Counted from the stretch's first letter, positions 15,658 through 24,542 are shown. The stretch is DNA of 64,000 nucleotides from Chryseobacterium ginsenosidimutans (GCF_030823405.1 NZ_JAUSXC010000001.1:62001-126000), one strand, 5' to 3'. A program made the numbers and translations. The notes: generated from the letters alone by a model not told the origin.

Positions 15658-17520
15658 TTACAATTTTTTGGAGTTATCCTGAGGTGTATAATCCATAAAA
15701 AGACCTCCATCGAGATTCACAGATTTTACTTTTTTCTTAATCGGAACCGTTAACATTGTTTGTTTCTGATCTTTTTCCCAAACCGATGGTGAGAAATGAA
15801 GTTTTTCCACCGTTTCGTCTTCGTAACTGATTTCTGCATCAAAAGGAATAGCAAAACCTCCTATATTATCAACATTTACGGTAAGAAGATCATTCATTTG
15901 TGAAGCATTTGCAACTTTCAGATCGATATAATTGTTGGTATAAAACCAATTATTGAAAAACCAATTCAAATTTTTCCCAGAACCTGTATTCATCGAATAA
16001 AAATAATCCCACGGAATCGGATGTTTGCCGTTCCAGTTATCCATATAATGATGCAATGCTTTTTTAAACAAATCATCACCTAAATAATCTTTCAATGCCA
16101 AATAAGAAAGAGATGCTTTTACGTAAGAATTATTTCCGTATCCAGCTCCGCTTACCTGTGTACTCATCGTAATAATTGGCTGATCCTGTTCTGAAGAAGG
16201 GTCATTAATCCATCTTTTCACTCTGAAATTCTGATAAAATTCTTTTGCTTTTGCTTCTCCATTTTCATCAATTCCAATCAGGTATTCTAATGTCGTTGCC
16301 CAACCTTCATCCATAAAAGCATAACGCGTTTCGTTGATCCCCATATAGAACGGGAAATAAGTATGGGTGATTTCGTGATCTGCCGTTAATCTTGCATCCT
16401 GAAAATCGTCGGGAATACTTGTATCGTTGATCATCATTGGATATTCCATATCCGCATACCCCTGAATAGCCGTCATTGCATTGTAAGGATATTCTACACC
16501 CGGCCAGTTTTTTGAAAACCATTCTAAGTTATAACGCATCCAATCAACATAATGTTCAAAATCTTTTGCCCCGGCCTTATATCCCGCCTGAACACTTGCT
16601 CTTTTTGTTTTTAACTGAACACTTGCTGCGTCCCAAACATAATGATTGCTCAATGCAAAACAAAAATCTGTAATATGGCTGGCTTTAAATTTCCATACAT
16701 TCCATTTATTCTGTTTTGTTACTTTTCCCGACTTCATTTCATGTTCCGTTGCCACATGAATTATCTTGTCGCTTTTTAATGAAGACTTATATCTTTTTAA
16801 ATATTCAGTTTGAAGAACTGCATCAGGATTCAGGAAATCTCCCGTAGACCAAACGACAAAATTTTTCGGAGCCGTAATCGCAAAATTATAATCATTAAAA
16901 TCATTATAAAACTCTTGTCTGTCGGAATGTGGAAGCATATCCCAACCGTTATAATCATCGTAAACAGAAATTCTGGGAAAAGAATAAGCTACATAAAAAG
17001 TCTCAGGATCAATCTGCCCTTCTCTTCCACTCTGCACTGACAATGGATACTCCCATTCTATTTTAATTTCTGCTTTTGTCTTTGATTTTAAAGCTGAATT
17101 TAGTTTTACCTTCTCAACCGTTCCCCAATCGTCGCTATTTACCATATATTTTTCACCATTTACTATAAATGATTTAATATGTAAACCTGAAGACAAGAAA
17201 TCTTTGGAAACAAATCCTGATCTAGGAGCTTGAGGTTTGTGCAGGTTATTAACGAATCGTATTGCTAATTCATCCAAATTATTTGGGCTGTTGTTGCTGT
17301 AGACAATGGTTTCTTTTCCCGAAACCGTCTTAGAATTGGCATCAACCTTTACCTCAACATTATAAATCCCTTTGTTCTGCCAATAATTTTTTCCTGGAGC
17401 ACCAGATAAATCACGCGTCCCGTTTTCATATGCTTTCTTAATATTTCTCGGCATATAAAGTTCCTGAGCGGAAAATTGCCATGAAGCTAAAAGCAATAAA
17501 CCCAAAACCAATCTTTTCAT
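15658..17520 (-). CDS. Secreted M1-family aminopeptidase (620 aa)
   Basis: Zinc metallopeptidase with a Sec signal peptide (MKRLVLGLLLLASWQFSAQ). The catalytic motif HEITH (about residue 381) is followed by 18 residues and the third zinc ligand Glu in FMDEGWATT. The usual GxMEN exopeptidase motif is changed to GYADMEYP. The N-terminal beta-rich M1 domain covers about 40-240. No T9SS sorting domain is seen, so a periplasmic or outer-membrane-associated site is likely. A related M1 gene lies at 18572-20770. Confidence 0.92.
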   Translation of the reverse strand: MKRLVLGLLLLASWQFSAQELYMPRNIKKAYENGTRDLSGAPGKNYWQNKGIYNVEVKVDANSKTVSGKETIVYSNNSPNNLDELAIRFVNNLHKPQAPRSGFVSKDFLSSGLHIKSFIVNGEKYMVNSDDWGTVEKVKLNSALKSKTKAEIKIEWEYPLSVQSGREGQIDPETFYVAYSFPRISVYDDYNGWDMLPHSDRQEFYNDFNDYNFAITAPKNFVVWSTGDFLNPDAVLQTEYLKRYKSSLKSDKIIHVATEHEMKSGKVTKQNKWNVWKFKASHITDFCFALSNHYVWDAASVQLKTKRASVQAGYKAGAKDFEHYVDWMRYNLEWFSKNWPGVEYPYNAMTAIQGYADMEYPMMINDTSIPDDFQDARLTADHEITHTYFPFYMGINETRYAFMDEGWATTLEYLIGIDENGEAKAKEFYQNFRVKRWINDPSSEQDQPIITMSTQVSGAGYGNNSYVKASLSYLALKDYLGDDLFKKALHHYMDNWNGKHPIPWDYFYSMNTGSGKNLNWFFNNWFYTNNYIDLKVANASQMNDLLTVNVDNIGGFAIPFDAEISYEDETVEKLHFSPSVWEKDQKQTMLTVPIKKKVKSVNLDGGLFMDYTPQDNSKKL

Positions 17521-17596
17521 TAAAATCTTTTTATAATAAGTACTTAATTTAACATAAAAGTAATAAAAAACAGCAATATAATTATTTTCTTACTAT

Positions 17597-18424
17597 TTAA
17601 AATTGTAAATCTGTCAAAACCGGAAAATGATCCGACGGATATAGTAGATTTTCTCTTCTGTCATTGATATGCCTGTGAGATTTTATTTTAAATCCTTTCA
17701 CAAAAATATAATCAATTCTGTCTTTTGGAACCTCATTAACATTAAATCCCGTAAAAGTTCCTTTCGGGCCATAATGCTTAGTTTCTGAATGATAATAAGT
17801 ATCCTGTAAGTTTTGCGAAATAATTTTAATAGGTTCCGAATCTTCCCTTAAGTTAAAATCACCGCTCAACGTTAAAGGTAAATTCTCAGGATTAATTTCT
17901 TTGATTTTCTTTAAAATTAATTCTGAAGATTTTACTCTTGCCACATTTCCGATATGATCAAAATGAAGATTTAATGCCATAAATTCTTTCTTTGATTTCT
18001 TATCCTTAAAAACTGCATACGTACAAATTCTGTTCAACGCTGCATCCCAACCTTTCGATGGCTTTTCAGGAGTTTCAGAAAGCCAGAACGTTCCCGATTT
18101 TACAACCTGAAGTCTGTTTATATCATAAAAAATAGCAGAAAACTCACCTTTTTCTTTTCCGTCATCTCTGCCAACTCCAACATAATCGTAATTTTTCAAT
18201 CCGTTTTTAATGTCTTTCATCTGCTCCGGAAGTGCTTCCTGAACTCCGAAATAATCGGGGTGATAATACGTAAGTAAATCCGTAACATCCTGTTTTCTAT
18301 TAGTCCACGAGTTTTCTTTGTCGGAATCTACATTCAGTCTGATGTTGAAACTCATTACTTTAAGATCTTGCGAAAAACCCAATGCAAAAAGTAATAGAAA
18401 TACTATTGAAAATCTGAAATTCAT
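17597..18424 (-). CDS. Secreted endonuclease/exonuclease/phosphatase-family protein
   Basis: The 275-residue protein has a signal peptide (FSIVFLLLFALGFSQ) and the EEP-fold motifs LKVMSFNIR, FGVQEALPEQM, LSGDFNLREDSEP and the terminal PSDHFPVLTD, which hold the metal-binding Asn, Glu, Asp and His residues. Family members cleave phosphodiesters in nucleic acids, sphingomyelin or inositol phosphates; the true substrate cannot be read from sequence. It lies between two M1 peptidase genes on the same strand. Confidence 0.88.
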   Translation of the reverse strand: MNFRFSIVFLLLFALGFSQDLKVMSFNIRLNVDSDKENSWTNRKQDVTDLLTYYHPDYFGVQEALPEQMKDIKNGLKNYDYVGVGRDDGKEKGEFSAIFYDINRLQVVKSGTFWLSETPEKPSKGWDAALNRICTYAVFKDKKSKKEFMALNLHFDHIGNVARVKSSELILKKIKEINPENLPLTLSGDFNLREDSEPIKIISQNLQDTYYHSETKHYGPKGTFTGFNVNEVPKDRIDYIFVKGFKIKSHRHINDRRENLLYPSDHFPVLTDLQF

Positions 18425-18519
18425 TATTTTTAATTTAAAAATTAAGCAAAAGTAAAACTTCTCTATCAGAGAAAAGGCATGAACAAGAAAAGTTTTCTGT
18501 TAAATTAAATTCATAAAAA

Positions 18520-18542
18520 AGCTCCGGAAAATTACCGGAGCT
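18520..18542 (-). terminator. Terminator of the 18572-20770 M1 gene
   Basis: AGCTCCGG and CCGGAGCT form an 8-bp stem with a 7-base loop, followed on the minus strand by a run of T. Confidence 0.85.
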
Positions 18543-18571
18543 GAAATGTTTTATTTTGTCCTTGAGAAATT

Positions 18572-20770
18572 TTATTCTTTATTAAATTTAAATTCTCTGG
18601 AACCCTGTTTGAAGTTTATTGTTTTTTTATCTTGACTAAAAGTCATTGAAATTTGTGCCTGATCGAATGTAAAAGTATTATTTCCAACATATTCAAGAGC
18701 AAATTCCGGCTGACCGGTTGCTTGTGCGAAAAGCTGATTATTTTTCTCCGTAAATGTAATTTTTAAAGGAAGATCTTTACTTCCATATGTTCCTGCGAAA
18801 TCTTTGATATCAATTTTCTCTACAGGCTTTGCATCAGCTGAAGTCCAGAGATTATTTTTACTGTTAACATCAGGAATCTGAGAATTAGGATCCAGTTTTA
18901 CCTGGTCTATTTCTTTCGTTGAATTAATTTTAAATGTCCATTCTTTGTTTCTTTTCCAAACTTCAATCGGTAATTTTTCAATTTGCTCCGTTCCGTCTTT
19001 GAACTTTATCTGAACTGTTGTAGGCATTGGCAGCTGCCCAATATTTTCAACAGTAATTTGAGCACCGTTTTTAAAATCCCCATTTACATATTTCACGTTT
19101 TTCACAGCCTGATCAATTTTCCATTTATTGATAAACCAGCCTCTCCAAAACCAATTGAGCTCTTCTCCTGAAACATTTTCCATCGTATGGAAAAAATCCC
19201 AAGGTGTCGGATGTTTAAACGCCCAACGCTGAATGTATGTTCTGAAAGCTTTATCAAATTTTTCAGGCCCAAGAATTGATTCTCTTAATATTTGAAGCCC
19301 CATACCAGGTTTGAAATACGCTAAAACTCCGATGCTATTTTCCTTCATATTGTCCGGGCCTACCATTATCGGTTCAAAACCGTCATTCATGATATAGCCT
19401 CCCATCTGGGCGATATTTTTCTTTTCGTAATATTCACCTTTATTGAATGCTTCCGTTGAAAGCTCGTTGATAAATGTATTGAAACCTTCATCCATCCAGG
19501 CAAATAATCTTTCATTAGATCCGACGATCATAGGAAACCAGTTATGTCCGAATTCATGATCTGTAACGCCCCAAAGTTCGCTGCCTTTAGAATTCATGTG
19601 ACAGAAAACAATTCCGGGATACTCCATTCCGCCTTCATTTCCGGCAACATTTGTTGCTGCAGGATAGGTATATTCGTACCATTTTCCGGAATAATGTTCA
19701 ATCGCTGCTTTTGTATATTCTGTTGATCTACCCCAGGCTTTCTCTCCTGCACTTTCCGCAGGATATGCCGAAATCGCCAATGATTTTTTTCCGCTTGGAA
19801 GATTAATTTTTGCTGCATCAAGAATAAAAGCAGGCGAAGAAGCCCAAGCAAAATCCCTTGCTTTTTCTATTTTAAATTTCCATGTTTTGGTTCCTGTCTG
19901 CTGGTTTTTTCCTATCTCAGATTCAGAATGGATGACTACCGTTTTATCGCTGTTTTTTGCCTGCTCCCATCTGTTGTTTTCTTCTTTAGAATAAACCTCT
20001 TTTGCATTTAGCAATTCTCCTGAAGCGACTACATAATGATTGGCAGGAACGGTAATATTTGCCGTAATATCTCCATATTCCAGATAAAACTCGGATGCAC
20101 CCAGATACGGCATCGTATTCCATCCCAATACATCATCATACACACACATTCTCGGATACCATTGTGCTATTGTAAAGATTTTACCGTTTTTAGTATCTTC
20201 GATTCCCATTCTGTCCGATCCGTATTTTGGTGAAAGGAATGAATATTCAATTTTAATTTTTGCCACACCTCCCTGAGCTTTCAGTTCGGAAGGAAGATCG
20301 ATCTGCATTCTGGTATCTGTGATCGTATATTTCACATCTTTACCATCAAGTTTTACAGATTTTATTTTATAACCGCCTTCAAATTCTTCACCGTGAGATC
20401 CGTTTCTGCTTCCGGACATAGGAACTACAGAATTTCCTCTTGAGTTTTTCTCAAATAAATTCTGATCCAGCTGCAACCATAAGAACCCCAGTTTATCAGT
20501 ACTGTTATTCGTATAAGTGATCTCCGTCGTTCCTGTTATTTCGTTTTTAGCTTCATTAAGACTAACATTTAAGTTATAATCAGCAGAATTTTGCCAATAA
20601 GCATATCCAGGCTGCCCGCTTGCAGATCTTGTGGGAGTTCCTGTTTGAGAATAAAAAAATGGCTTAAAAGCTTCTACATAATCATATTTTGGTGTTTCCT
20701 GAGCCAATGCTGACTGCGAAAAAAGCACAACAGCAACAGCTGAGACAAAATTTGGAAGTTTAAAATTCAT
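18572..20770 (-). CDS. Secreted M1-family metallopeptidase (732 aa)
   Basis: The mature protein is exported by a signal peptide ([20 protein letters not shown]). Zinc motif HEFGH (about residue 404) is followed after 18 residues by Glu in WMDEGFNTF; the upstream [10 protein letters not shown] corresponds to the substrate-binding loop. The last 100 residues form an extra beta-rich domain ([19 protein letters not shown]). I start it at the ATG at 20770; an in-frame TTG at 20800 lies by the terminator of the upstream operon. It shares layout with the 620-residue M1 enzyme 1 kb away, so the two are probably paralogs. Confidence 0.92.
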   Translation of the reverse strand: MNFKLPNFVSAVAVVLFSQSALAQETPKYDYVEAFKPFFYSQTGTPTRSASGQPGYAYWQNSADYNLNVSLNEAKNEITGTTEITYTNNSTDKLGFLWLQLDQNLFEKNSRGNSVVPMSGSRNGSHGEEFEGGYKIKSVKLDGKDVKYTITDTRMQIDLPSELKAQGGVAKIKIEYSFLSPKYGSDRMGIEDTKNGKIFTIAQWYPRMCVYDDVLGWNTMPYLGASEFYLEYGDITANITVPANHYVVASGELLNAKEVYSKEENNRWEQAKNSDKTVVIHSESEIGKNQQTGTKTWKFKIEKARDFAWASSPAFILDAAKINLPSGKKSLAISAYPAESAGEKAWGRSTEYTKAAIEHYSGKWYEYTYPAATNVAGNEGGMEYPGIVFCHMNSKGSELWGVTDHEFGHNWFPMIVGSNERLFAWMDEGFNTFINELSTEAFNKGEYYEKKNIAQMGGYIMNDGFEPIMVGPDNMKENSIGVLAYFKPGMGLQILRESILGPEKFDKAFRTYIQRWAFKHPTPWDFFHTMENVSGEELNWFWRGWFINKWKIDQAVKNVKYVNGDFKNGAQITVENIGQLPMPTTVQIKFKDGTEQIEKLPIEVWKRNKEWTFKINSTKEIDQVKLDPNSQIPDVNSKNNLWTSADAKPVEKIDIKDFAGTYGSKDLPLKITFTEKNNQLFAQATGQPEFALEYVGNNTFTFDQAQISMTFSQDKKTINFKQGSREFKFNKE

Positions 20771-20802
20771 ATTAATTTTTTTAATTAACAAAGTAAGCAA
20801 AA

Positions 20803-20833
20803 ATAAGGCTTCTCCCGAACAGAAAAGCCTTAT
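20803..20833 (-). terminator. Terminator of the DUF2589-protease operon
   Basis: ATAAGGCTT and AAGCCTTAT form a 9-bp stem around a 13-base loop; on the minus strand it is followed by TTTTTGC. It lies 9 bases after the stop of the 67-residue gene. Confidence 0.85.
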
Positions 20834-20841
20834 GTATCAAT

Positions 20842-21045
20842 TTATATTGTTAAATTATCTTTATCTTCTTCCACTGAAAGAAAATAATCATGAAAATCCT
20901 TTTCAAAGACCAACAGCTCGCTTTCCAGTTTTACTACTGCGATGGTTTCGTAGTGGGCCGTCAGTTTTATATTTTTCTTTTTAAGTTCTTTTTCAAGATC
21001 TTGAAAATTTATATTCTTTTTTAAAACTGCTAAATATGTTTTCAT
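20842..21045 (-). CDS. Free-standing subtilisin-propeptide (I9)-like small protein (67 aa)
   Basis: The protein begins KTYLAVLKKNINFQDLEKEL, has a central HYETIAVVKLES and ends DYFLSVEEDKDN. The order strand-helix-strand-strand-helix-strand, the YLAVLKK first strand and the SVEED end resemble I9 subtilisin propeptides and free inhibitors such as yeast IB2. It has no signal peptide. Its ATG lies 5 bases after the stop of the neighbouring S8 protease gene, so it is co-expressed and is a plausible inhibitor or folding chaperone of that protease. The resemblance is my reading of pattern, not a search result. Confidence 0.7.
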   Translation of the reverse strand: MKTYLAVLKKNINFQDLEKELKKKNIKLTAHYETIAVVKLESELLVFEKDFHDYFLSVEEDKDNLTI

Positions 21046-21050
21046 CTTTT

Positions 21051-22307
21051 TTATACTTGTATTAATCCGCTTCCGATGTCGCGGTATTTCAATCCTTCAA
21101 TAGGCTTGGCTTTGGTTTCCACTAATTCCCAGATCTCTTTTGCAGATTTGTCAGGAAACTGCTCCATATACAAGGCAACAAGTCCGGAAACATGTGGTGT
21201 CGCCATACTTGTTCCGCTCATTGCATAATAATGACTGCTTTTATTTTTCGAATTTTTAGGGTACGAACTGATAATATCAACTCCCGGAGCACAAATATTC
21301 ACATTTCCTCCCGTTGTTGGGTTCAATCCTGCATTAGAAAATTTTGCAATTTTCATTTGCCCGTCAATTGCTCCAACTGACATAATCGAAACCGCGTTTG
21401 CCGGAGACGAAACAGGTTTTGGTATAGAAGGCCGACTGCTGTCATTTCCTGCCGCTGCGATGATTATACAATTATTTTCTAATGCTCTTGCTCCGACAGT
21501 TTCAAAAAGTGGTGAAGGTGCATCATTCAATTTTACGGCAGAGGCTAATGAAAGAGATAAGATTCTGAATTTCTTTGTAATTGCCCAATCAATTGCGTCA
21601 ATCACACTGCTTGTTGTTCCTTTTCCTGTGTCGGAAAGAACTTTTGCAATTTTTAAATTGGCATCTTTGGCAATTCCGTAACGTTTCCCGTTGTCGTGCC
21701 TGATATTTCCGGTCGCCACTCCTGCACAATGCGTTCCATGGCCGTTCGGATCACGGTTCCAGTCTTCCCCGTTGATAAAAGATTTCCCTTCAATTTCTCT
21801 TCCTGAAAAATCCGGATGCAAAAGTTCAAGGCCCGTATCCAAAATACAGATATCAATACCTTTTCCCGTATATTGGGAATTTCCGATACCGAGAGCTTTT
21901 AAGCCCCACTCCATTTCTACCAGATTTTTTTGCGGTAAAGGTTTATTAATGATATATTTTTCCAGTTCCGTGATTTTGCCGGCAATTTCTTCAGACTGTT
22001 TTTTCAATTCATTAATAATTGATAATTCATCAGCCAAAAAGAATTCTCTTTCTTTTTCAAAATAAACGATCGGATTCGAATCATTTTTTACAGCACTTTT
22101 CAGTTGTGCTTCATCCATATTTTCTACAACAAGAATTCCTAAGTTTTTATACAATACTCCGTTATCATTATCAATCACATCATACGAACGGTTTTCTGAT
22201 GAAAGAAATTCTGATGAGGTAATGGTAACTTCCAGTTCATTTTCAACTTTTTTGAGTGAATTTTTATGTTGATCCTCAAGAACAACAATGTATCTTTCTT
22301 TGTCCAT
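21051..22307 (-). CDS. Subtilisin-like S8 serine protease without signal peptide
   Basis: The 418-residue protein has the complete catalytic triad: Asp157 in ICILDTGLELLHPDF, His190 in NGHGTHCAGV and Ser367 in MSGTSMATPHVSG, with the oxyanion Asn288 in AAAGNDS. Residues 1-90 form a propeptide-like domain starting YIVVLED, and residues about 95-125 are a charged helix. No signal peptide or T9SS domain is present, so action in the cytoplasm (or release by lysis) is likely. It lies 11 bases after the 192-residue gene and 5 bases before the I9-like gene, inside a tight operon. Confidence 0.93.
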   Translation of the reverse strand: MDKERYIVVLEDQHKNSLKKVENELEVTITSSEFLSSENRSYDVIDNDNGVLYKNLGILVVENMDEAQLKSAVKNDSNPIVYFEKEREFFLADELSIINELKKQSEEIAGKITELEKYIINKPLPQKNLVEMEWGLKALGIGNSQYTGKGIDICILDTGLELLHPDFSGREIEGKSFINGEDWNRDPNGHGTHCAGVATGNIRHDNGKRYGIAKDANLKIAKVLSDTGKGTTSSVIDAIDWAITKKFRILSLSLASAVKLNDAPSPLFETVGARALENNCIIIAAAGNDSSRPSIPKPVSSPANAVSIMSVGAIDGQMKIAKFSNAGLNPTTGGNVNICAPGVDIISSYPKNSKNKSSHYYAMSGTSMATPHVSGLVALYMEQFPDKSAKEIWELVETKAKPIEGLKYRDIGSGLIQV

Positions 22308-22318
22308 GGCAATCGTTT

Positions 22319-22897
22319 TTAGATTAATTTCAAAAGCACTTTTTCCAAAACGAGGAAAATATCTTCCGAAATCATGCTTAATCTTAGTTTTTTATTAATT
22401 CCGGAAATCTGTGTATTTTGATCAATTAACGAATTCCAGAATATTTCAATTTTGAGAACAGAATTCAGCTCTTTTACAATCTTATCATCCAGAATTCCGT
22501 TTTGATATAAAGAAACTGCCAATCCGGATAACAATTCTTCTGCTTCATCCAGTTTCTTTTGTTCTTTAGAATACATTTCCATTAAAAATCCGTGAATACT
22601 TTCTATTCCGCTGAATGAAAATCCCCAGAGAAGTTCGCGTTTCCCAGTGGTAATTTTTTCCATCTGAACAGGATTAAATCCTCTCTTTACGGTGGAAATC
22701 ATATTCATAACTTTCAAAACTTCGGATTCATAAGTCGTATTTCCTTTGGTTTTCAAATAGTCTAAAAATTCATGTAGAAACGCTTCAAACTGCCCATCAA
22801 AATCGAAAGACTTCGACAGATAAAGCTCCTGAACTTTATTAAAATGTTCCAGCAATTCCTGAATTTTCTGTATCGTATGATGAACGAGCTCCTGCAT
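22319..22897 (-). CDS. Helical hypothetical protein in the DUF2589-protease operon (192 aa)
   Basis: Not recognised. The protein is predicted to be nearly all helical, with an amphipathic N-terminal helix (HHTIQKIQELLEHFNKVQEL) and no signal peptide or membrane segment. Visible blocks are KRGFNPVQMEKITTGKRELL and LWGFSFSGIESIHGFLMEMY. Its ATG overlaps the stop of the upstream gene in TAATG, showing translational coupling. It probably acts with the DUF2589 and protease partners as an adaptor or structural piece; this is inference. Confidence 0.8.
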   Translation of the reverse strand: MQELVHHTIQKIQELLEHFNKVQELYLSKSFDFDGQFEAFLHEFLDYLKTKGNTTYESEVLKVMNMISTVKRGFNPVQMEKITTGKRELLWGFSFSGIESIHGFLMEMYSKEQKKLDEAEELLSGLAVSLYQNGILDDKIVKELNSVLKIEIFWNSLIDQNTQISGINKKLRLSMISEDIFLVLEKVLLKLI

Positions 22898-23460
22898 TAC
22901 TCAAAAGTTATTTGTTCGATGGTTTTTCCGTCTTTATCTTTGTAAGAAACGATCCTGATTCCTTCCTCCTCCATTTCCACATGAAGATTGATAAATAATT
23001 TATCCTTGTCTTCTGCAGAATTGGTATTCGGATCGATGTAGATATTGTTTAGTTTTGAATTGATTAAACTGTATCTGTTCAAAACATTCGTATAAATTTC
23101 CTTCAGAATTTCAGATTCTTCTTCTGTAGAAGTTCCCTCGATTGGTCTTTCTATCGGTTTTTGCGGAGCTGCGGCAATTGATCTTATCGGCGGATTTTTG
23201 ATATCCGGAGTCTGTGGAGTTGTTTCAATTTTCGAAAGTCTGCCTGTTTCCATCCTGCTGTTGCCCCTTACATTATTCAGTAAAGACTTAAAATCTTCGG
23301 TCTGAATATTTTTTATGGAAATAGGTTTAATATTTACCTGTCTTTCTTTATTCACGACAAGAATTTTCTCATTCACATCCTGAATCAGCTTAGTTTCATT
23401 CAAAGGGAAATTTTTATCCGCATCAGAATCAATATCAGTGATTTTAATGGGAATATCCAT
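22897..23460 (-). CDS. Downstream part of a DUF2589-companion gene (187 aa)
   Basis: Family name not known to me. From the ATG at 23460 the protein reads MDIPIKITDIDSDADKNF, has a Pro-rich middle (about residues 80-110) and a C-terminal domain with LKEIYTNVLNRYSLIN and FINLHVEMEEEGIRIV. In the same frame, but upstream of any start codon, the DNA encodes FFKVPRYSLPSVK, which continues naturally from the end of the small frame at 23492-23620. The two are therefore probably one gene split by a single-base slip in a run of seven T. If so, this entry is the C-terminal four-fifths. Confidence 0.7.
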   Translation of the reverse strand: MDIPIKITDIDSDADKNFPLNETKLIQDVNEKILVVNKERQVNIKPISIKNIQTEDFKSLLNNVRGNSRMETGRLSKIETTPQTPDIKNPPIRSIAAAPQKPIERPIEGTSTEEESEILKEIYTNVLNRYSLINSKLNNIYIDPNTNSAEDKDKLFINLHVEMEEEGIRIVSYKDKDGKTIEQITFE

Positions 23461-23491
23461 TTTCACGCTCGGAAGTGAATATCTCGGAACT

Positions 23492-23620
23492 TTAAAAAAA
23501 TCTTAAATACTCGTGTTGTGCATACTCTTTTGCAATCTCGATCGCATTTTCGTCTGCCTTTTTACGAGCCTGAATTATCTCATTGTTGAGATAATTCAGG
23601 TAATCTGATAATTTGATCAT
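23492..23620 (-). pseudogene. Upstream 42-codon part of the same DUF2589-companion gene, ending at a homopolymer frameshift
   Basis: Starting at ATG 23620, 14 bases after the DUF2589 gene, the frame reads MIKLSDYLNYLNNEIIQARK and ends EYLRFF at a TAA formed inside a run of seven T (minus strand, 23494-23500). With six T, translation would run on into KVPRYSLPSVKMDIPIK of the next frame. The helix with ARKKADENAIEIAKEY followed by a hydrophobic FF-x-VPRY block looks like a typical N-terminus for small proteins that accompany DUF2589 genes, as I recall them. A sequencing error, a true mutation, or slippage-based expression are all possible. A perfect 14-bp hairpin (23569-23600) lies inside it. 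Confidence 0.65.
23569..23600. repeat. Perfect 14-bp inverted repeat inside the companion gene
   Basis: CCTGAATTATCTCA and TGAGATAATTCAGG are exact inverse copies around a TTGT loop. The hairpin lies within codons 7-17 of the 42-codon frame, just after the DUF2589 gene. It has no T-run after it on the minus strand, so it is not a standard terminator; it could stabilise or attenuate the mRNA. Confidence 0.7.
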
Positions 23621-23634
23621 TTCTCGTAAAAGTT

Positions 23635-24504
23635 TTATTGAGCAAGCAATCCAAGAACTTTTTCCAATCCTGCAGGCATTTCGTCATTTGTAGCCTTTAC
23701 TTTTACTCCAAGAGAATATTCTTTTTCCACTTTAATTCCTGTACTTGAAGTTCTCTTGTAAGAAACATCCACGTTGAATTTCACTGGTCCGAAACCTCCT
23801 GAAACTCCAGCTTTGATTCCGAATTCATCACTTACATCTTTTGTATACGTTGAATTTAATTTTACGTTAAAATCAACCTCACAAGTTTCGATTCTGAAGC
23901 TCGGAACATTCAATAATGCAATGAAAGGAACTAAAATTTCAACTTCCTGCTCTGTTGTAGGATCTTCATTAGGAGTATCAGTTTCGTTTTTGTAATTAGG
24001 ATTCGGTACATTTTTCTTGTACTTAAATTCTGCCATACGAAGTTTATCATCGGATCCGTTTTTTTCGAAACCAACTTCTTTGATAAAGTTTACTGTACTG
24101 ATCGAAGCGTTTGACTGAGCTGTAACACAAGCATTAAGCGGTCCTCCGATAATTTTTGCGAAATCTATACTTCCCAATTCTGCTGCAAAATCTGCACTTT
24201 CTGCTCCTGATGTTTTAAAAACCTCATCATCAGCGGCCATTTTACCTGCGATCATTTTCATTACTTCTGAAGATACATTTGCGAAAGACTTTTCCCATTT
24301 GCTGTCATAGTTTTTCTTAAAGTCTTCGATAATGCTTAATAATTCTTTGTTTGAAAGACCAGCTAATTCAGAAGTTTCGATTCCTGAAACTTTTTCATAA
24401 ACTGCAGGCGTTAATGATTTTTCTAATCCTGTTAAAAGATCAATCAATTCATTTTTTGATTTCTTGGCGTTATTTGCGTCTAACACCGACTTTAATGTTT
24501 CCAT
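23635..24504 (-). CDS. DUF2589-domain protein with helical N-terminal extension (289 aa)
   Basis: First gene of the operon. Residues about 1-110 are a helical extension (TLKSVLDANNAKKSKNELID, KKNYDSKWEKSF). Residues about 112-230 match the DUF2589 pattern as I know it: DFAKIIGGPLNACVTAQSN, TVNFIKEVGF, then LVPFIALLNVPSFRIETCEV and DFNVKLNSTY, with a Gly-rich beta segment to the end. There is no signal peptide. The function of DUF2589 is unknown. A perfect -7 element lies upstream, and the downstream genes follow with gaps of 14 bases or less or overlaps. Confidence 0.8.
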   Translation of the reverse strand: METLKSVLDANNAKKSKNELIDLLTGLEKSLTPAVYEKVSGIETSELAGLSNKELLSIIEDFKKNYDSKWEKSFANVSSEVMKMIAGKMAADDEVFKTSGAESADFAAELGSIDFAKIIGGPLNACVTAQSNASISTVNFIKEVGFEKNGSDDKLRMAEFKYKKNVPNPNYKNETDTPNEDPTTEQEVEILVPFIALLNVPSFRIETCEVDFNVKLNSTYTKDVSDEFGIKAGVSGGFGPVKFNVDVSYKRTSSTGIKVEKEYSLGVKVKATNDEMPAGLEKVLGLLAQ

Positions 24505-24542
24505 GTTTTTTGGTTTGTTTTAGTTATTAAAATTTTGTACTG

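Noticed and set aside
23494..23620. Classical programmed ribosomal frameshift with a downstream stimulatory stem at the T7 run
   Set aside because: The perfect hairpin lies upstream (5' in the mRNA) of the slip site, not downstream, so the classical arrangement is not met. Slippage during transcription or a simple indel remain.
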